Shown here: positions 14,636 to 22,522 of the stretch, piece by piece
Position numbering within the stretch: the stretch's first letter is position 1
Layout: each line of letters begins with the position of its first letter
Notes under the pieces: generated by a model
What the model was told of the DNA's origin: nothing
What the model saw: only the letters and a program-made list of their open reading frames with translations
Databases searched by the model: none
DNA from: Cupriavidus neocaledonicus
Lineage (GTDB): Bacteria; Pseudomonadota; Gammaproteobacteria; Burkholderiales; Burkholderiaceae
Direction: 5' to 3'
Assembly (NCBI RefSeq): GCF_000372525.1
Contig: NZ_AQUR01000102.1
Location: 75,733-139,732, forward strand
DNA length: 64,000 nucleotides
Translations under genes and position numbers: made by a program

Positions 14636-16021
14636 TCACAGGCCCGATGGCCAGGTCTCCGGCGCGCCCGGCACAGGCGCCGCGGGCAGCGCCGGGACCG
14701 CGCTGCTGCGGTCGAACCACGCCAGCACGTCGAACTGCCGTGGCAGGATGGCGCGCGCGTAGTGGCTCTGCAGTTCCGTCTCCGGGCGATAGATCACGCC
14801 GATAAAGCGCTCCTGCCGCGCAGGCATCAGCAGTTCGCGCAATTCGGCGCGCACGGCGCTGCCATTACCGTCGCCAGCACCGTCACCACGCAGGTCGGTC
14901 CAGCCCTGTGCATGGCCGGCGGCGTGGAACAGGTGCTCGTAGCTGTCCGCCCGCGCGGGACGCACCTGCTTGATTTCCATTTCCCCGTCCCACGAGGTTG
15001 CCGCCGCGACCGTGCCGTCGTAGGTGCTGAAGCCGACCAGCGCGGCCGCGTCGCCGAATGCCTCGCGGCATAGCTGGCCGATATTCAGCTGGCCCTGGCC
15101 GGTGCCCATCTCGGTGTGCGAAGCATCGCCGATATGCGAGTTGTGCGCCCACACCACCGCGCGCGCTTCCGGCCCATGGGCGTGCAGCAACTGTTCGAGG
15201 GTCTCGAACATATGCGTGTCGCGCAGGTTCCAGCTGTCGTCGCTGCCGTGGTACATGACGCGATAGTAGCGTTCGGCCGATGCCACCAGGCGCGCATTCT
15301 GCGCCGCGTCCAGGAAGTCTTCGTGGCCGTCGCGCGCATAGGCCAGGCGCTTGTCGAGCAAGGCCTGCAGCTGTTCGACCACCGCGTCCTCGCAATCGGC
15401 ATGGGTGCCATGCAGCACGGCCCGCCCGTAGCGCGCCGGATCGCGCCGCCACGGTTCCAGGCAGCCATAGCGTTCGCGCGCGGCCTGCGCGGCGCGGGGA
15501 TCGACGCCTTCCAGGTAAGCCAGCACCGCCGCCATCGAGGCGCCCAGGCTGTAGATGTCGAGGCCGAAGAATCCGGCGCGCCGGGCCGGCGCCAGCGCGG
15601 CATTGTGCGCGTGCAGCCAGCGGATGAAGCGCGCCACCTCGAGATTGCGCCACATCCAGACCGGGAAGCGCGTAAAGGCGGCGCCGGGGGATTCGGCGGG
15701 TCGCGGCGGGCGTCCGCGCACATGGCGGTCGACCGCGGCGGCGTCGGGCCAGTCAGCTTCCACCGCGATGATGCGGAAGCCGTGGCGCGCCACCAGTTGC
15801 GCCGTCAGGGCAGCGCGCGCGTGATAGAACTCGGCGGTGCCATGCGTGCTCTCGCCCAGCAGCACCACGCGGTGGCGGCCGAGCCGGTCGGCCAGCGCCG
15901 CGGCGCCGTTGGCGAAGGGGCCGGTGAACGGGCTCTCGGCCGCATGGTCGATCGCCGGCCACGGCACGGTCGCGGCCGCGATGGCGGCCACGGCGTGCGG
16001 GTCGGCCCGGTGTTGTGGCAT
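14636..16021 (-). CDS. Erythromycin esterase family protein
   Basis: 461 residues, full length for the family (PF05139; Ere and succinoglycan-associated homologues). Characteristic motifs: RHRVVLLGESTHGTAEFYHA (the GExTHG motif with a proposed catalytic His), RIIAVEADWPDA, the long helical middle, VVWAHNSHIGDASHTEMG (second metal/catalytic His cluster), and LVGFSTYDGTVAAATSWDGE. The Ere fold hydrolyses macrolide lactones, but chromosomal members in soil beta-proteobacteria are of unknown substrate, so resistance cannot be inferred. Start ATG 16021 has no strong ribosome site. The DUF2188 gene lies 59 bp upstream on the same strand. Confidence 0.85.
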   Translation of the reverse strand: MPQHRADPHAVAAIAAATVPWPAIDHAAESPFTGPFANGAAALADRLGRHRVVLLGESTHGTAEFYHARAALTAQLVARHGFRIIAVEADWPDAAAVDRHVRGRPPRPAESPGAAFTRFPVWMWRNLEVARFIRWLHAHNAALAPARRAGFFGLDIYSLGASMAAVLAYLEGVDPRAAQAARERYGCLEPWRRDPARYGRAVLHGTHADCEDAVVEQLQALLDKRLAYARDGHEDFLDAAQNARLVASAERYYRVMYHGSDDSWNLRDTHMFETLEQLLHAHGPEARAVVWAHNSHIGDASHTEMGTGQGQLNIGQLCREAFGDAAALVGFSTYDGTVAAATSWDGEMEIKQVRPARADSYEHLFHAAGHAQGWTDLRGDGAGDGNGSAVRAELRELLMPARQERFIGVIYRPETELQSHYARAILPRQFDVLAWFDRSSAVPALPAAPVPGAPETWPSGL

Positions 16022-16080
16022 GGTGGCGCGGGCTGCCGGCAGCGTGCCGGCGTCGCCGGCGTTGCGGCAAGAAGCGCGGC

Positions 16081-16302
16081 TCAGCCGTGTATGGTGCGCG
16101 GATCGTGGCCGAAGCTGTTGCGCGAGCGGATCTGGCCGTCGCGGCCATGGATCAGCAATTCGACGTGCTCGCGCTGGGCCTGCGAGGTGCCGGCGGCGAC
16201 CGCCTCTTCCTGCGTGGCGTGGTGCGATTCGGCGTAGCGTGCGCCTTCGTGGATGACGTCCCAGCCTTCGTCGTGCGGAACGACGTGTATGTTGCTGCCC
16301 AT
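16081..16302 (-). CDS. DUF2188-family small protein
   Basis: 73 residues: MGSNIHVVPHDEGWDVIHEG, then ARYAESHHATQEEAVAAG, and a C-terminal strand VELLIHGRDGQIRSRNSFGHD. This matches the DUF2188 pattern (H-V-V-P-x-x-x-G-W-x-V, A-x-x-x-A, L-x-x-H-x-x-D-G-x-I). Start ATG 16302 is preceded on its strand by GAGGAGACCCGAC, a strong ribosome site. Function unknown; such proteins are frequent in stress-related small-gene clusters. Confidence 0.82.
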   Translation of the reverse strand: MGSNIHVVPHDEGWDVIHEGARYAESHHATQEEAVAAGTSQAQREHVELLIHGRDGQIRSRNSFGHDPRTIHG

Positions 16303-16475
16303 GTCGGGTCTCCTCGGATATCGGTTCTTTTATTGTGGTCGATCTGCGCGCGCTGTCTATCCGGCGGCGTCTGACAGGCGCGAAGCGCTTCCGGTTCCAC
16401 TTTCCGATGGAAATCCCTGGTTATTTGTCGGGCCTCTTGTAAGCTGGACTTGGATCGCAATCAGAGGAGCGGACC

Positions 16476-16784
16476 ATGCGTGCAAGATTTGCCAGGGGGC
16501 TGACGCAGTCGCCGGTAACCGTGGTGGCCCGGGCGTTCGACGGAGAAGCGGTGCGCACTCCCCAGGTGGGCGACCTGGTGACGGTGTATAGCCAGGACCA
16601 GGACACCGAATTTAATATCCGCCTGTGCGAGGCCGTGGAGCCCGGCCGCTGGCGCGGCGTGGTCTACGCGATCGGCCGCGGACAGGACGTGCTGGTCACC
16701 GCCGAGGGGCTGGAAATCGACGATGTGGTCGAGGTGATGCGGGAGGAAATCGCCTCCGTGATTCCCTGCGGCCGATCCCACTGA
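16476..16784 (+). CDS. Hypothetical protein, small soluble
   Basis: 102 residues with a strong AGAGGAGCGGACC ribosome site before ATG 16476. The sequence looks like a compact beta-rich domain (VGDLVTVYSQDQDTEFNIRL, GRWRGVVYAIGRGQDVLV, GLEIDDVVEVMREEI). No signal peptide, membrane segment or known motif was recognised. It is a single-gene unit, ending just before a strong convergent hairpin. Confidence 0.7.
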   Translation: MRARFARGLTQSPVTVVARAFDGEAVRTPQVGDLVTVYSQDQDTEFNIRLCEAVEPGRWRGVVYAIGRGQDVLVTAEGLEIDDVVEVMREEIASVIPCGRSH

Positions 16785-16787
16785 ACG

Positions 16788-16807
16788 CCGCACCCGCGCG
16801 GGTGCGG
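16788..16807. terminator. 20-bp perfect palindrome, probable bidirectional terminator
   Basis: CCGCACCCGCGCGGGTGCGG starts 4 bp after the stop of the 16476 gene and lies 34 bp before the end of the convergent MFS gene. It can fold into an 8-bp stem with a 4-nt loop on either strand. Confidence 0.5.
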
Positions 16808-16840
16808 ATCATCCGGAATTGAAGTTTCCCGAGGCCTGGC

Positions 16841-18208
16841 TCACGCCGGCCGCGCGGGCTGTTTCGGCACGCCCAGCCACATGGCCAGGCCGCTTGCCAG
16901 CAGCAGCGCCGCCAGCAGGTAGAGCGCATGGTCGAGGCTGCCGGTGCGTGTCTTGATCTGGCCGATCACCCATGGGCTGACGATGCCGCTGGTGATGCCG
17001 ATGCTGCTGATGAAGGCGATTCCGGCGGCGGTGCCGGCGCCCGGCAGGTAGCCCGGGGGCAGCGCCCAGAACACCGGCAGCGCGGCAAAGATCAGCACTG
17101 CCGCCACCGACAGGATCGCCAGCATCGCCGCCAGGCCTGGCAGCGGCAAGGTCAGCGCCGCCAGCGCCAGCGCGCCGCCCGCCGTGCACAGCAGGAAATG
17201 CCGATGGCGCTCGCCGGTGCGGTCCGAATGCCGCGCAATCACGATCAGGCCGACCGCACCGACCGCATTCGGCACCACCGAATACAGGCTCACCGACATC
17301 ACGTCGGTCACGCCGAAATCGCGGATCATCAGCGGCATCCAGAAGCTGAGCGCCAGCGAGCCGCAGGTCAGCGAAAAATAGATAAAGGCGAACAGGTACA
17401 CGCGCGGGTTGCGCAGCACCTGGCGCAGCGCGTGCAGCGAATGGCCGCCGCCCTGGGTGTGCGCGGCGGTGTCGCGCAGCAGATGGTCGCGCTCGCGCTC
17501 GCTCAGCCAGCTGGCCTGCTGCGGCCCGTCGACCAGCAGGCGCGCGGCCGCCAGGCCAAGCAGCACCGCCGGCGCGCCTTCGATCGCGAACATCCACTTC
17601 CAGCCCTGCAGGCCCAGCACGCCGGCCATGTCCCGCATGATCCAGCCGGACACCAGCCCGCCCAGCACGCCCGCCACCGCCACGCCGGCAAAGAAGATCG
17701 CCATCACCGCGGCCCGCCGGCGCGCGGGGAACCAGTAGGTCAGGTACAGCACGATGCCGGGGAAGAAGCCGGCCTCGAACACGCCCAGCAGGAAGCGCAG
17801 TGCGTAGAACTGCGTGGGCGTCGACACCGCCATCATCGCCACCGACACGGTTCCCCACAGCACCATGATGCGGGTGAAGGTGCGGCGCGCGCCGAAGCGC
17901 GCCAGCAGCATGTTGCTCGGCACCTCGCACAGCACGTAGCCGACGTAGAACACCGCCGCGCCAAGGCCGTACATGGCGTCGCTGAAGCCCAGGTCGTGCT
18001 TCATCTGCAGCTGCGCGAAGCCGATGTTGATGCGGTCCAGGAACGACACCACGTAGCAGACGAAGAGGAAGGGAATGATGCGCAGCCAGACCTTGCGGTA
18101 GAGCGCGTCCTCGTCGCGCGCGGCGAGTGCTGCGGGGGCTGGGGCGGCCGGCGCCGAAGGCGCCAGGCTGGATAGGGACGAAAGCTGCCCTGAGACCGGA
18201 TGGCTCAT
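16841..18208 (-). CDS. MFS transporter, anion:cation symporter (ACS) type
   Basis: 455 residues, 12 predicted membrane segments. The N-terminal Ala/Pro-rich leader is followed by LYRKVWLRIIPFLFVCYVVS and FLDRINIGFAQLQMKHDLGF, the hallmark of the ACS family (phthalate, 4-hydroxyphenylacetate and tartrate permeases). PSNMLLARFGARRTFTRIMV is the TM2-3 loop signature and GVFEAGFFPGIVLYLTYWFP the TM4 signature. It is the last gene of the leftward group starting at 21383 (MBL hydrolase, FAD monooxygenase, DUF2783), so an organic acid or aromatic acid that feeds the monooxygenase is the likely cargo (inference). A 152-bp gap separates it from the DUF2783 gene. Confidence 0.9.
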   Translation of the reverse strand: MSHPVSGQLSSLSSLAPSAPAAPAPAALAARDEDALYRKVWLRIIPFLFVCYVVSFLDRINIGFAQLQMKHDLGFSDAMYGLGAAVFYVGYVLCEVPSNMLLARFGARRTFTRIMVLWGTVSVAMMAVSTPTQFYALRFLLGVFEAGFFPGIVLYLTYWFPARRRAAVMAIFFAGVAVAGVLGGLVSGWIMRDMAGVLGLQGWKWMFAIEGAPAVLLGLAAARLLVDGPQQASWLSERERDHLLRDTAAHTQGGGHSLHALRQVLRNPRVYLFAFIYFSLTCGSLALSFWMPLMIRDFGVTDVMSVSLYSVVPNAVGAVGLIVIARHSDRTGERHRHFLLCTAGGALALAALTLPLPGLAAMLAILSVAAVLIFAALPVFWALPPGYLPGAGTAAGIAFISSIGITSGIVSPWVIGQIKTRTGSLDHALYLLAALLLASGLAMWLGVPKQPARPA

Positions 18209-18360
18209 CGATGTTGTCTCCGTGCGGTGGTGGCTGCGGCGGCAGTCAGCCGGGCGGTTGCCGCCAGTGGGCCGCGTCTGGTGCGCGTTGGCCCGCGATG
18301 GGTTGAAGGGCGGCGCGTGGCGCAGGCCCGGACTGGCCGTGCCTGCGCCTGGCGCTCAGG

Positions 18361-18585
18361 TCAGGCCGGCATGGTGTCGGCGCTGGCGACGACGCCGGCG
18401 CGCGCTTCGGCCATGGCCGCGAGCAGCACGTCGTGGTCGCCGATATGGTTGGCCAGCAGCAGGATCAGCTGCGCGTTGGCGGCCTGGCTCTGGGTCTCGT
18501 CGAGGTCGCGGTGCATATCGATCAGCGCCTCGTAGAAGTCGTCGGGCCGCGCCAGGTTGGGCTGGGTGTTGAGCATATTGGGCAT
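18361..18585 (-). CDS. DUF2783-family small protein
   Basis: 74 residues starting at ATG 18585 with GGAGA seven bases upstream. MPNMLNTQPNLARPDDFYEA, then LIDMHRDLDETQSQAANAQL and ILLLANHIGDHDVLLAAMAEAR. The helical, acidic sequence with the D-D-F-Y-E-x-L-I core matches DUF2783, a family found mainly next to FAD monooxygenases of aromatic catabolism. It sits 36 bp after such a monooxygenase here. A helper or small-subunit role is plausible but unproven. Confidence 0.82.
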   Translation of the reverse strand: MPNMLNTQPNLARPDDFYEALIDMHRDLDETQSQAANAQLILLLANHIGDHDVLLAAMAEARAGVVASADTMPA

Positions 18586-18621
18586 GGCAATCTCCGTGGG
18601 GCAGGGCTGGCGTCCGGGCAA

Positions 18622-20364
18622 TCAGGCGGCCATGCGGCCGGGCTGCGGCGCGCGCAGGTCGGCGCCGGTGGCGCGCGCCAGCGCGGCGCGGATCGCGGCC
18701 GGGTCGGGACGGTGCCAGCGCGCACACACATGCTGGTCCGGACGGACCAGGTAGCAGGTGCCCGGCGCGGCGCCGTAGCGCGCCGCCGCCAGGCCTTCGT
18801 CGTCGCGCAGCACGGTCGCGTGGGTGCAGGTCATGGGCGGTTGCGCGGCGTCGGTGACATAGACCAGTTGCAGCGGCGTGCCGGCCTGCTTCAGGGCGGC
18901 CAGCTCGGCCAGAGTGGCGCCATCGATGGCCTCCGGATTGCCGAACACCAGCAAGGTGAAATCGCCGCCCAGGTAAGACAGCAGCCAGCCCGGGCCGTCC
19001 ACTGCGGATACCGGCGCATCGCAGCAGACGGCACCCGGCACCAGCTTGCCGGCAGCATCCGGGGCGGCGTCCTCGGTGTTCAGCGGCGAGCCATGCAGCA
19101 CCGCCGGCACCGACAGCCTGCCGCTGTTCACCAGTGCGCGTGCGAACGCATGGCGCCTCGACAGCGCCAGCACCGCGTCGCGGAATACGCGGCTGGCGGC
19201 GCTCTTGGGCGTGATGAAGTCGGTCGAGCGGGTGGAGTTGCGGATGTTCTCGTCGGCGGCGAATTCGCGCTCGCTGGCGTAGGTGTCCAGCAGCCGGTCG
19301 CAGGCATGGCCCTGCAGCACGTAGGCCAGCTTCCACGCCAGGTTCTCGGCATCCTGGATGCCGCTATTGGCGCCGCGCGCGCCGAACGGCGAGACGCCGT
19401 GCGCGGCATCGCCCGCGAACAGGATATTGCCGTGGCGGAAGCTGTCCATGCGCTGGCAGGAGAAGGTGTAGACGCTGACCCACTCCAGCTCGAACTTCGC
19501 GTCCTTGCCCAGCAGCGCCTGCACCCGCGGAATCACGCGCTCGGGGGATTTTTCCAGCACCGGGTCGGCGTCCCAGCCGAGCTGGAAGTCGATGCGCCAG
19601 ACATTGTCCGGCTGCCGGTGCAGCAGCACCGACTGGTGCGGATGGAAGGGCGGGTCGAACCAGAACCAGCGCTCGGCCGGGAAATCGGCTTCCATTTTGA
19701 CGTCGGCGATCAGGAAGCGGTCGCGGAAGGTGCGGCCCTTGCTGTCCAGGCCCAGCAGCTTGCGCATCGGGCTGCGCGAGCCGTCGGCGGCCACCACATA
19801 GTGCGCGGCCAGCGGGTAGCAGCCGTCCGGGGTCTCGACGGTCAGCACCACGCCGGCGTCAGGCGCGCGGCGGCTTTCCACGCCGACCACCTTGTTGCGC
19901 CAGCGGATCTCGATATTGGGCAGCGCCTGCGCGCGTTCCAGCAGATAGCCTTCCAGGTAGTACTGCTGCAGGTTGATGAAGGCCGGGCGCCGGTGGCCGC
20001 TCTCGGGCAGCAGGTCGAAGCTGTAGACCTGCTCGTCGCGCAGGAATACCCTGCCGACATGCCAGCGCACCCCCTTGTCGACCATGCGCTGGCCGCAGCC
20101 GAGGCGGTCGAAGATATCGAGCGTGCGCTTGGAAAAGCAGATCGCGCGCGAGCCGGTGGACAGCGTGCAGTCGTCATCCACCAGCACCACGCGCATGCCG
20201 CGTTGCGCCAGGTCGATGGCGGTGGCCAGCCCCACCGGGCCGGCCCCGACCACGACCACCGGATGCACCGCCGCGGGCGCGGCCTCGGCGGATTGCCCGG
20301 CGCGCTGCTGTTCCGCGCAGGGCCGATAGGCGAACGTCAGCCGCTGGTAGTCGATGCTGCTCAT
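18622..20364 (-). CDS. FAD-dependent aromatic monooxygenase (MhpA/PheA-like)
   Basis: 580 residues, group A flavoprotein hydroxylase: VVVVGAGPVGLATAIDLAQR (FAD-binding Rossmann, about residue 37), VVAADGSRSPMRKLLG (DG motif), ILFAGDAAHGVSPFGARGAN (GD motif), and a C-terminal thioredoxin-like domain typical of phenol and 3-(3-hydroxyphenyl)propionate hydroxylases (about residues 440-570). It would hydroxylate an aromatic ring using NAD(P)H and oxygen. Start chosen at ATG 20364, behind GGAGGAGACACAAGC. Context: DUF2783 downstream and an MBL-fold hydrolase 59 bp upstream, and two IclR regulators divergent from it. Substrate not deducible. Confidence 0.88.
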   Translation of the reverse strand: MSSIDYQRLTFAYRPCAEQQRAGQSAEAAPAAVHPVVVVGAGPVGLATAIDLAQRGMRVVLVDDDCTLSTGSRAICFSKRTLDIFDRLGCGQRMVDKGVRWHVGRVFLRDEQVYSFDLLPESGHRRPAFINLQQYYLEGYLLERAQALPNIEIRWRNKVVGVESRRAPDAGVVLTVETPDGCYPLAAHYVVAADGSRSPMRKLLGLDSKGRTFRDRFLIADVKMEADFPAERWFWFDPPFHPHQSVLLHRQPDNVWRIDFQLGWDADPVLEKSPERVIPRVQALLGKDAKFELEWVSVYTFSCQRMDSFRHGNILFAGDAAHGVSPFGARGANSGIQDAENLAWKLAYVLQGHACDRLLDTYASEREFAADENIRNSTRSTDFITPKSAASRVFRDAVLALSRRHAFARALVNSGRLSVPAVLHGSPLNTEDAAPDAAGKLVPGAVCCDAPVSAVDGPGWLLSYLGGDFTLLVFGNPEAIDGATLAELAALKQAGTPLQLVYVTDAAQPPMTCTHATVLRDDEGLAAARYGAAPGTCYLVRPDQHVCARWHRPDPAAIRAALARATGADLRAPQPGRMAA

Positions 20365-20423
20365 GCTTGTGTCTCCTCCACCTGAAAAACTCTGTTGTGC
20401 GATGGCTTGCTGATGTGCCGTCG

Positions 20424-21383
20424 TCAGTCCTGCAGCGCGGCCCACATCTCCTGGTCGCGTTGGGCGGTCCAGATGCGCGGATGACGCATGCCGCTGGCCT
20501 CGTCGTAGGCGCGCGAGACATCGAAGGGCAGGCAGTGCTCGTAGATAAAGACGTGGCCGAACTTCGGGTCCATGGCGCGGCGCGTGTGCGCCATCGCGGC
20601 CTTCAGGTCGAGCTTTTTCGCCACCGCTTCCTGGCCGGACTTGAACAGCGTGGTGACGAAGTCCTTGGTGTATGCGATGCCCTTTTTCACTTCATCGGGC
20701 GTGGTCAGCGCGGGGCCGCGGCCCGGCACCAGCTTTTCTGGGTTCAGCGCCTGCAGCGCATCGAGCGTGGCCGGCCATTCGGCCAGTTGCGCGTCGCCGC
20801 AGTAGCAGGCGGCGTCGTATTCGACCAGGTCGCCCGAGAACAGCACCTTCTGCTGCGGCAGCCACACCACGGTGTCGCCCTTGGTATGGCCAGAGCCCAG
20901 GTGGGCGATGCGCACTTCCAGCTGGCCCAGGAACAGGGTGATTTCCTTGTCGAACACCAGCGTCGGCCAGGTCAGGCCGGGCACGGTCTCGACACCGGCA
21001 AACAGGCGCGGGAAGCGTTCGATCTCGGATTTCATGTCGGCCTCGCCGCGCTCGACGATCATCTCGTAGGTGCCGCGGCTGGCGATGATCTGCTGCGCGC
21101 CTTCGGCAAAGTAGGCCGAGGCGCCCAGCACGCGCACGGCGTGGTAGTGCGACAGCACCACGTACTTGATCGGCTTGTCGGTGATGGCGCGGATGCGCGC
21201 GATCAGGTCCTGCGCCATCGCCGGCGTGGCCGTGGTGTCGACGATCAGCACGCCGTCATCGCCAATCACCACGCCGGAGTTGGGATCGCCCTCGGCGGTA
21301 TAGGCCCACGCGTTCTCGGACAGCTGGGTGAAGGTGATCTGCTTGGCTTCCAGGTCGGCTTGCGATGCGAATGCCTTGGACAT
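20424..21383 (-). CDS. MBL-fold metallo-hydrolase with altered zinc motif
   Basis: 319 residues. Metallo-beta-lactamase fold: GVVIGDDGVLIVDTTATP, KYVVLSHYHAVRVLGASAYF, RIAHLGSGHTKGDTVVWLP and KVLFSGDLVEY. The first motif, usually H-x-H-x-D-H, reads H-Y-H-A-V-R, so the Asp and third His are replaced while later ligands (GSGHT His and SGD Asp) are kept. Start chosen at ATG 21383 (MSKAFASQ); a longer frame to 21452 has no ribosome site. First gene of the leftward catabolic operon, probably acting on a ring-cleavage product or ester. No DH pair suggests a mono-metal or altered site (inference). Confidence 0.87.
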   Translation of the reverse strand: MSKAFASQADLEAKQITFTQLSENAWAYTAEGDPNSGVVIGDDGVLIVDTTATPAMAQDLIARIRAITDKPIKYVVLSHYHAVRVLGASAYFAEGAQQIIASRGTYEMIVERGEADMKSEIERFPRLFAGVETVPGLTWPTLVFDKEITLFLGQLEVRIAHLGSGHTKGDTVVWLPQQKVLFSGDLVEYDAACYCGDAQLAEWPATLDALQALNPEKLVPGRGPALTTPDEVKKGIAYTKDFVTTLFKSGQEAVAKKLDLKAAMAHTRRAMDPKFGHVFIYEHCLPFDVSRAYDEASGMRHPRIWTAQRDQEMWAALQD

Positions 21384-21551
21384 GGCGTCTTTTCCTTTTG
21401 TGGGCAGGGCGGGACGGCGCGGGAATGGCCGCAAGCGCATGCGGCGTGGCACTGGCTGTCTCGCCCCCGTTCATTTGGATTTCCGGATGTCGCACGGCCG
21501 GGTGTGCCGTGTCGCGACGGGGTAATGCCATCTTAGGAAAGGTCAGGAAAT

Positions 21552-21572
21552 TAATCAATAGCAAAATGATTA
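21552..21572. promoter_or_regulatory. Inverted repeat in the MBL operon / IclR divergent promoter
   Basis: TAATCA-N9-TGATTA lies in an AT-rich island of the 311-bp gap between the leftward MBL operon and the first rightward IclR gene. The island (about 21535-21595) is sharply more AT-rich than its surroundings and holds the only promoter-like sequence. It is a candidate operator for one of the IclR proteins. Confidence 0.4.
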
Positions 21573-21694
21573 GCCTATGACAAATAATTGAGGCGATGCA
21601 CTTTGGCCGGATCGGAATGGGGGTAAACCCGCGCGCGGCGGGATCGGGGAGGCGTTCGATTAATATCCGGTTTTTCCGATCACACAGGACGCTG

Positions 21695-22522
21695 ATGGCC
21701 AGACCCAGGACCGGGACAGCGGTAACGCCGGCGGGCGCACCGGCGGCGCGTGCCGACAAGGCGCAGCGCGGCATCCAGAGCGTGGAGGTGGGCGCGCGCC
21801 TGCTCGCGGCGCTGGCCTCGGCACGCGTGCCGATGCCGCTGGCGGCGCTGGCCGACGCCGCGCAGCTGGCGCCGGCGCAGGCGCATGCCTATCTGGTCAG
21901 CCTGGCGCGGCTGGGCCTGATCAAGCGCGACCACCTGTCCGGCCGCTACGAGCCCGGACCGCTGTCGCTGCGCCTGGGCCTGCTGCACCTGGAGCAGGAC
22001 GCCGCCTGGCGCGCCGCGCTGCCGCGCGCGGACGCGCTGGCGCAGGCGCTGGGCTGCAGCGTGGCGATCTGCCTGGCCGGGCCGCAGGGACCGACCATCG
22101 TGCGCTATGTGCCGGCGAGCGCGCCCCTGCACGTCAACCTGCACGTGGGCACAGTGATGGCGCTGGCGGCCACCGCCACCGGCCGTGTGTTCTGCGCGTT
22201 CCAGCCGCCCGCGCAGTGGCAGCCGCTGTGGCAGGCGCAGCAGCCGGATGCCAGTGAAGCCGACCAGGCCGCGTTCATTGCCAGGCTGGCGGAAATCCGT
22301 GCGCGCGGTATCGAACGCAGCATCGACGCCCCCAGCCCGGCGGTCAGCAGCCTCAGCGTGCCGGTGCTGGACGGTACCGGCGCGCTGCGGCTGGTGCTGA
22401 CGCTGGTGGGCTCGACCGGTGCCATCGACGTCGACTGGCACGGCGCGGCGGCACGGGCGCTGCTCGCCGCGGGCGCGGAGATCGGCGCGGTGCTGCGCGA
22501 ACCGAATGGTGAACAGGCATGA
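21695..22522 (+). CDS. IclR-family transcriptional regulator (first of tandem pair)
   Basis: 275 residues. The N-terminal winged HTH (about 20-85) reads RGIQSVEVGARLLAALASA, PLAALADAAQLAPAQAHAYL and RLGLIKRDHLSGRYEPGPLS. The IclR effector domain follows: LGCSVAICLAGPQGPTIVRY, HVNLHVGTVMALAATATGRV and SLSVPVLDGTGALRLVLTLVG. Start ATG 21695 has AGGA nine bases upstream. It is divergent from the MBL-FAD monooxygenase operon and overlaps the next IclR gene by 4 bp. Likely ligand: an aromatic acid handled by the neighbouring operon. Confidence 0.9.
   Translation: MARPRTGTAVTPAGAPAARADKAQRGIQSVEVGARLLAALASARVPMPLAALADAAQLAPAQAHAYLVSLARLGLIKRDHLSGRYEPGPLSLRLGLLHLEQDAAWRAALPRADALAQALGCSVAICLAGPQGPTIVRYVPASAPLHVNLHVGTVMALAATATGRVFCAFQPPAQWQPLWQAQQPDASEADQAAFIARLAEIRARGIERSIDAPSPAVSSLSVPVLDGTGALRLVLTLVGSTGAIDVDWHGAAARALLAAGAEIGAVLREPNGEQA

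Noticed and set aside
14636..16021. Macrolide resistance gene
   Set aside because: The family fold is clear, but chromosomal members have diverse or unknown substrates and there is no mobile or resistance context.
18433..20385. Open frame of 650 codons on the plus strand
   Set aside because: Antisense to the FAD monooxygenase; the opposite strand has GxGxxG, DG and GD motifs.
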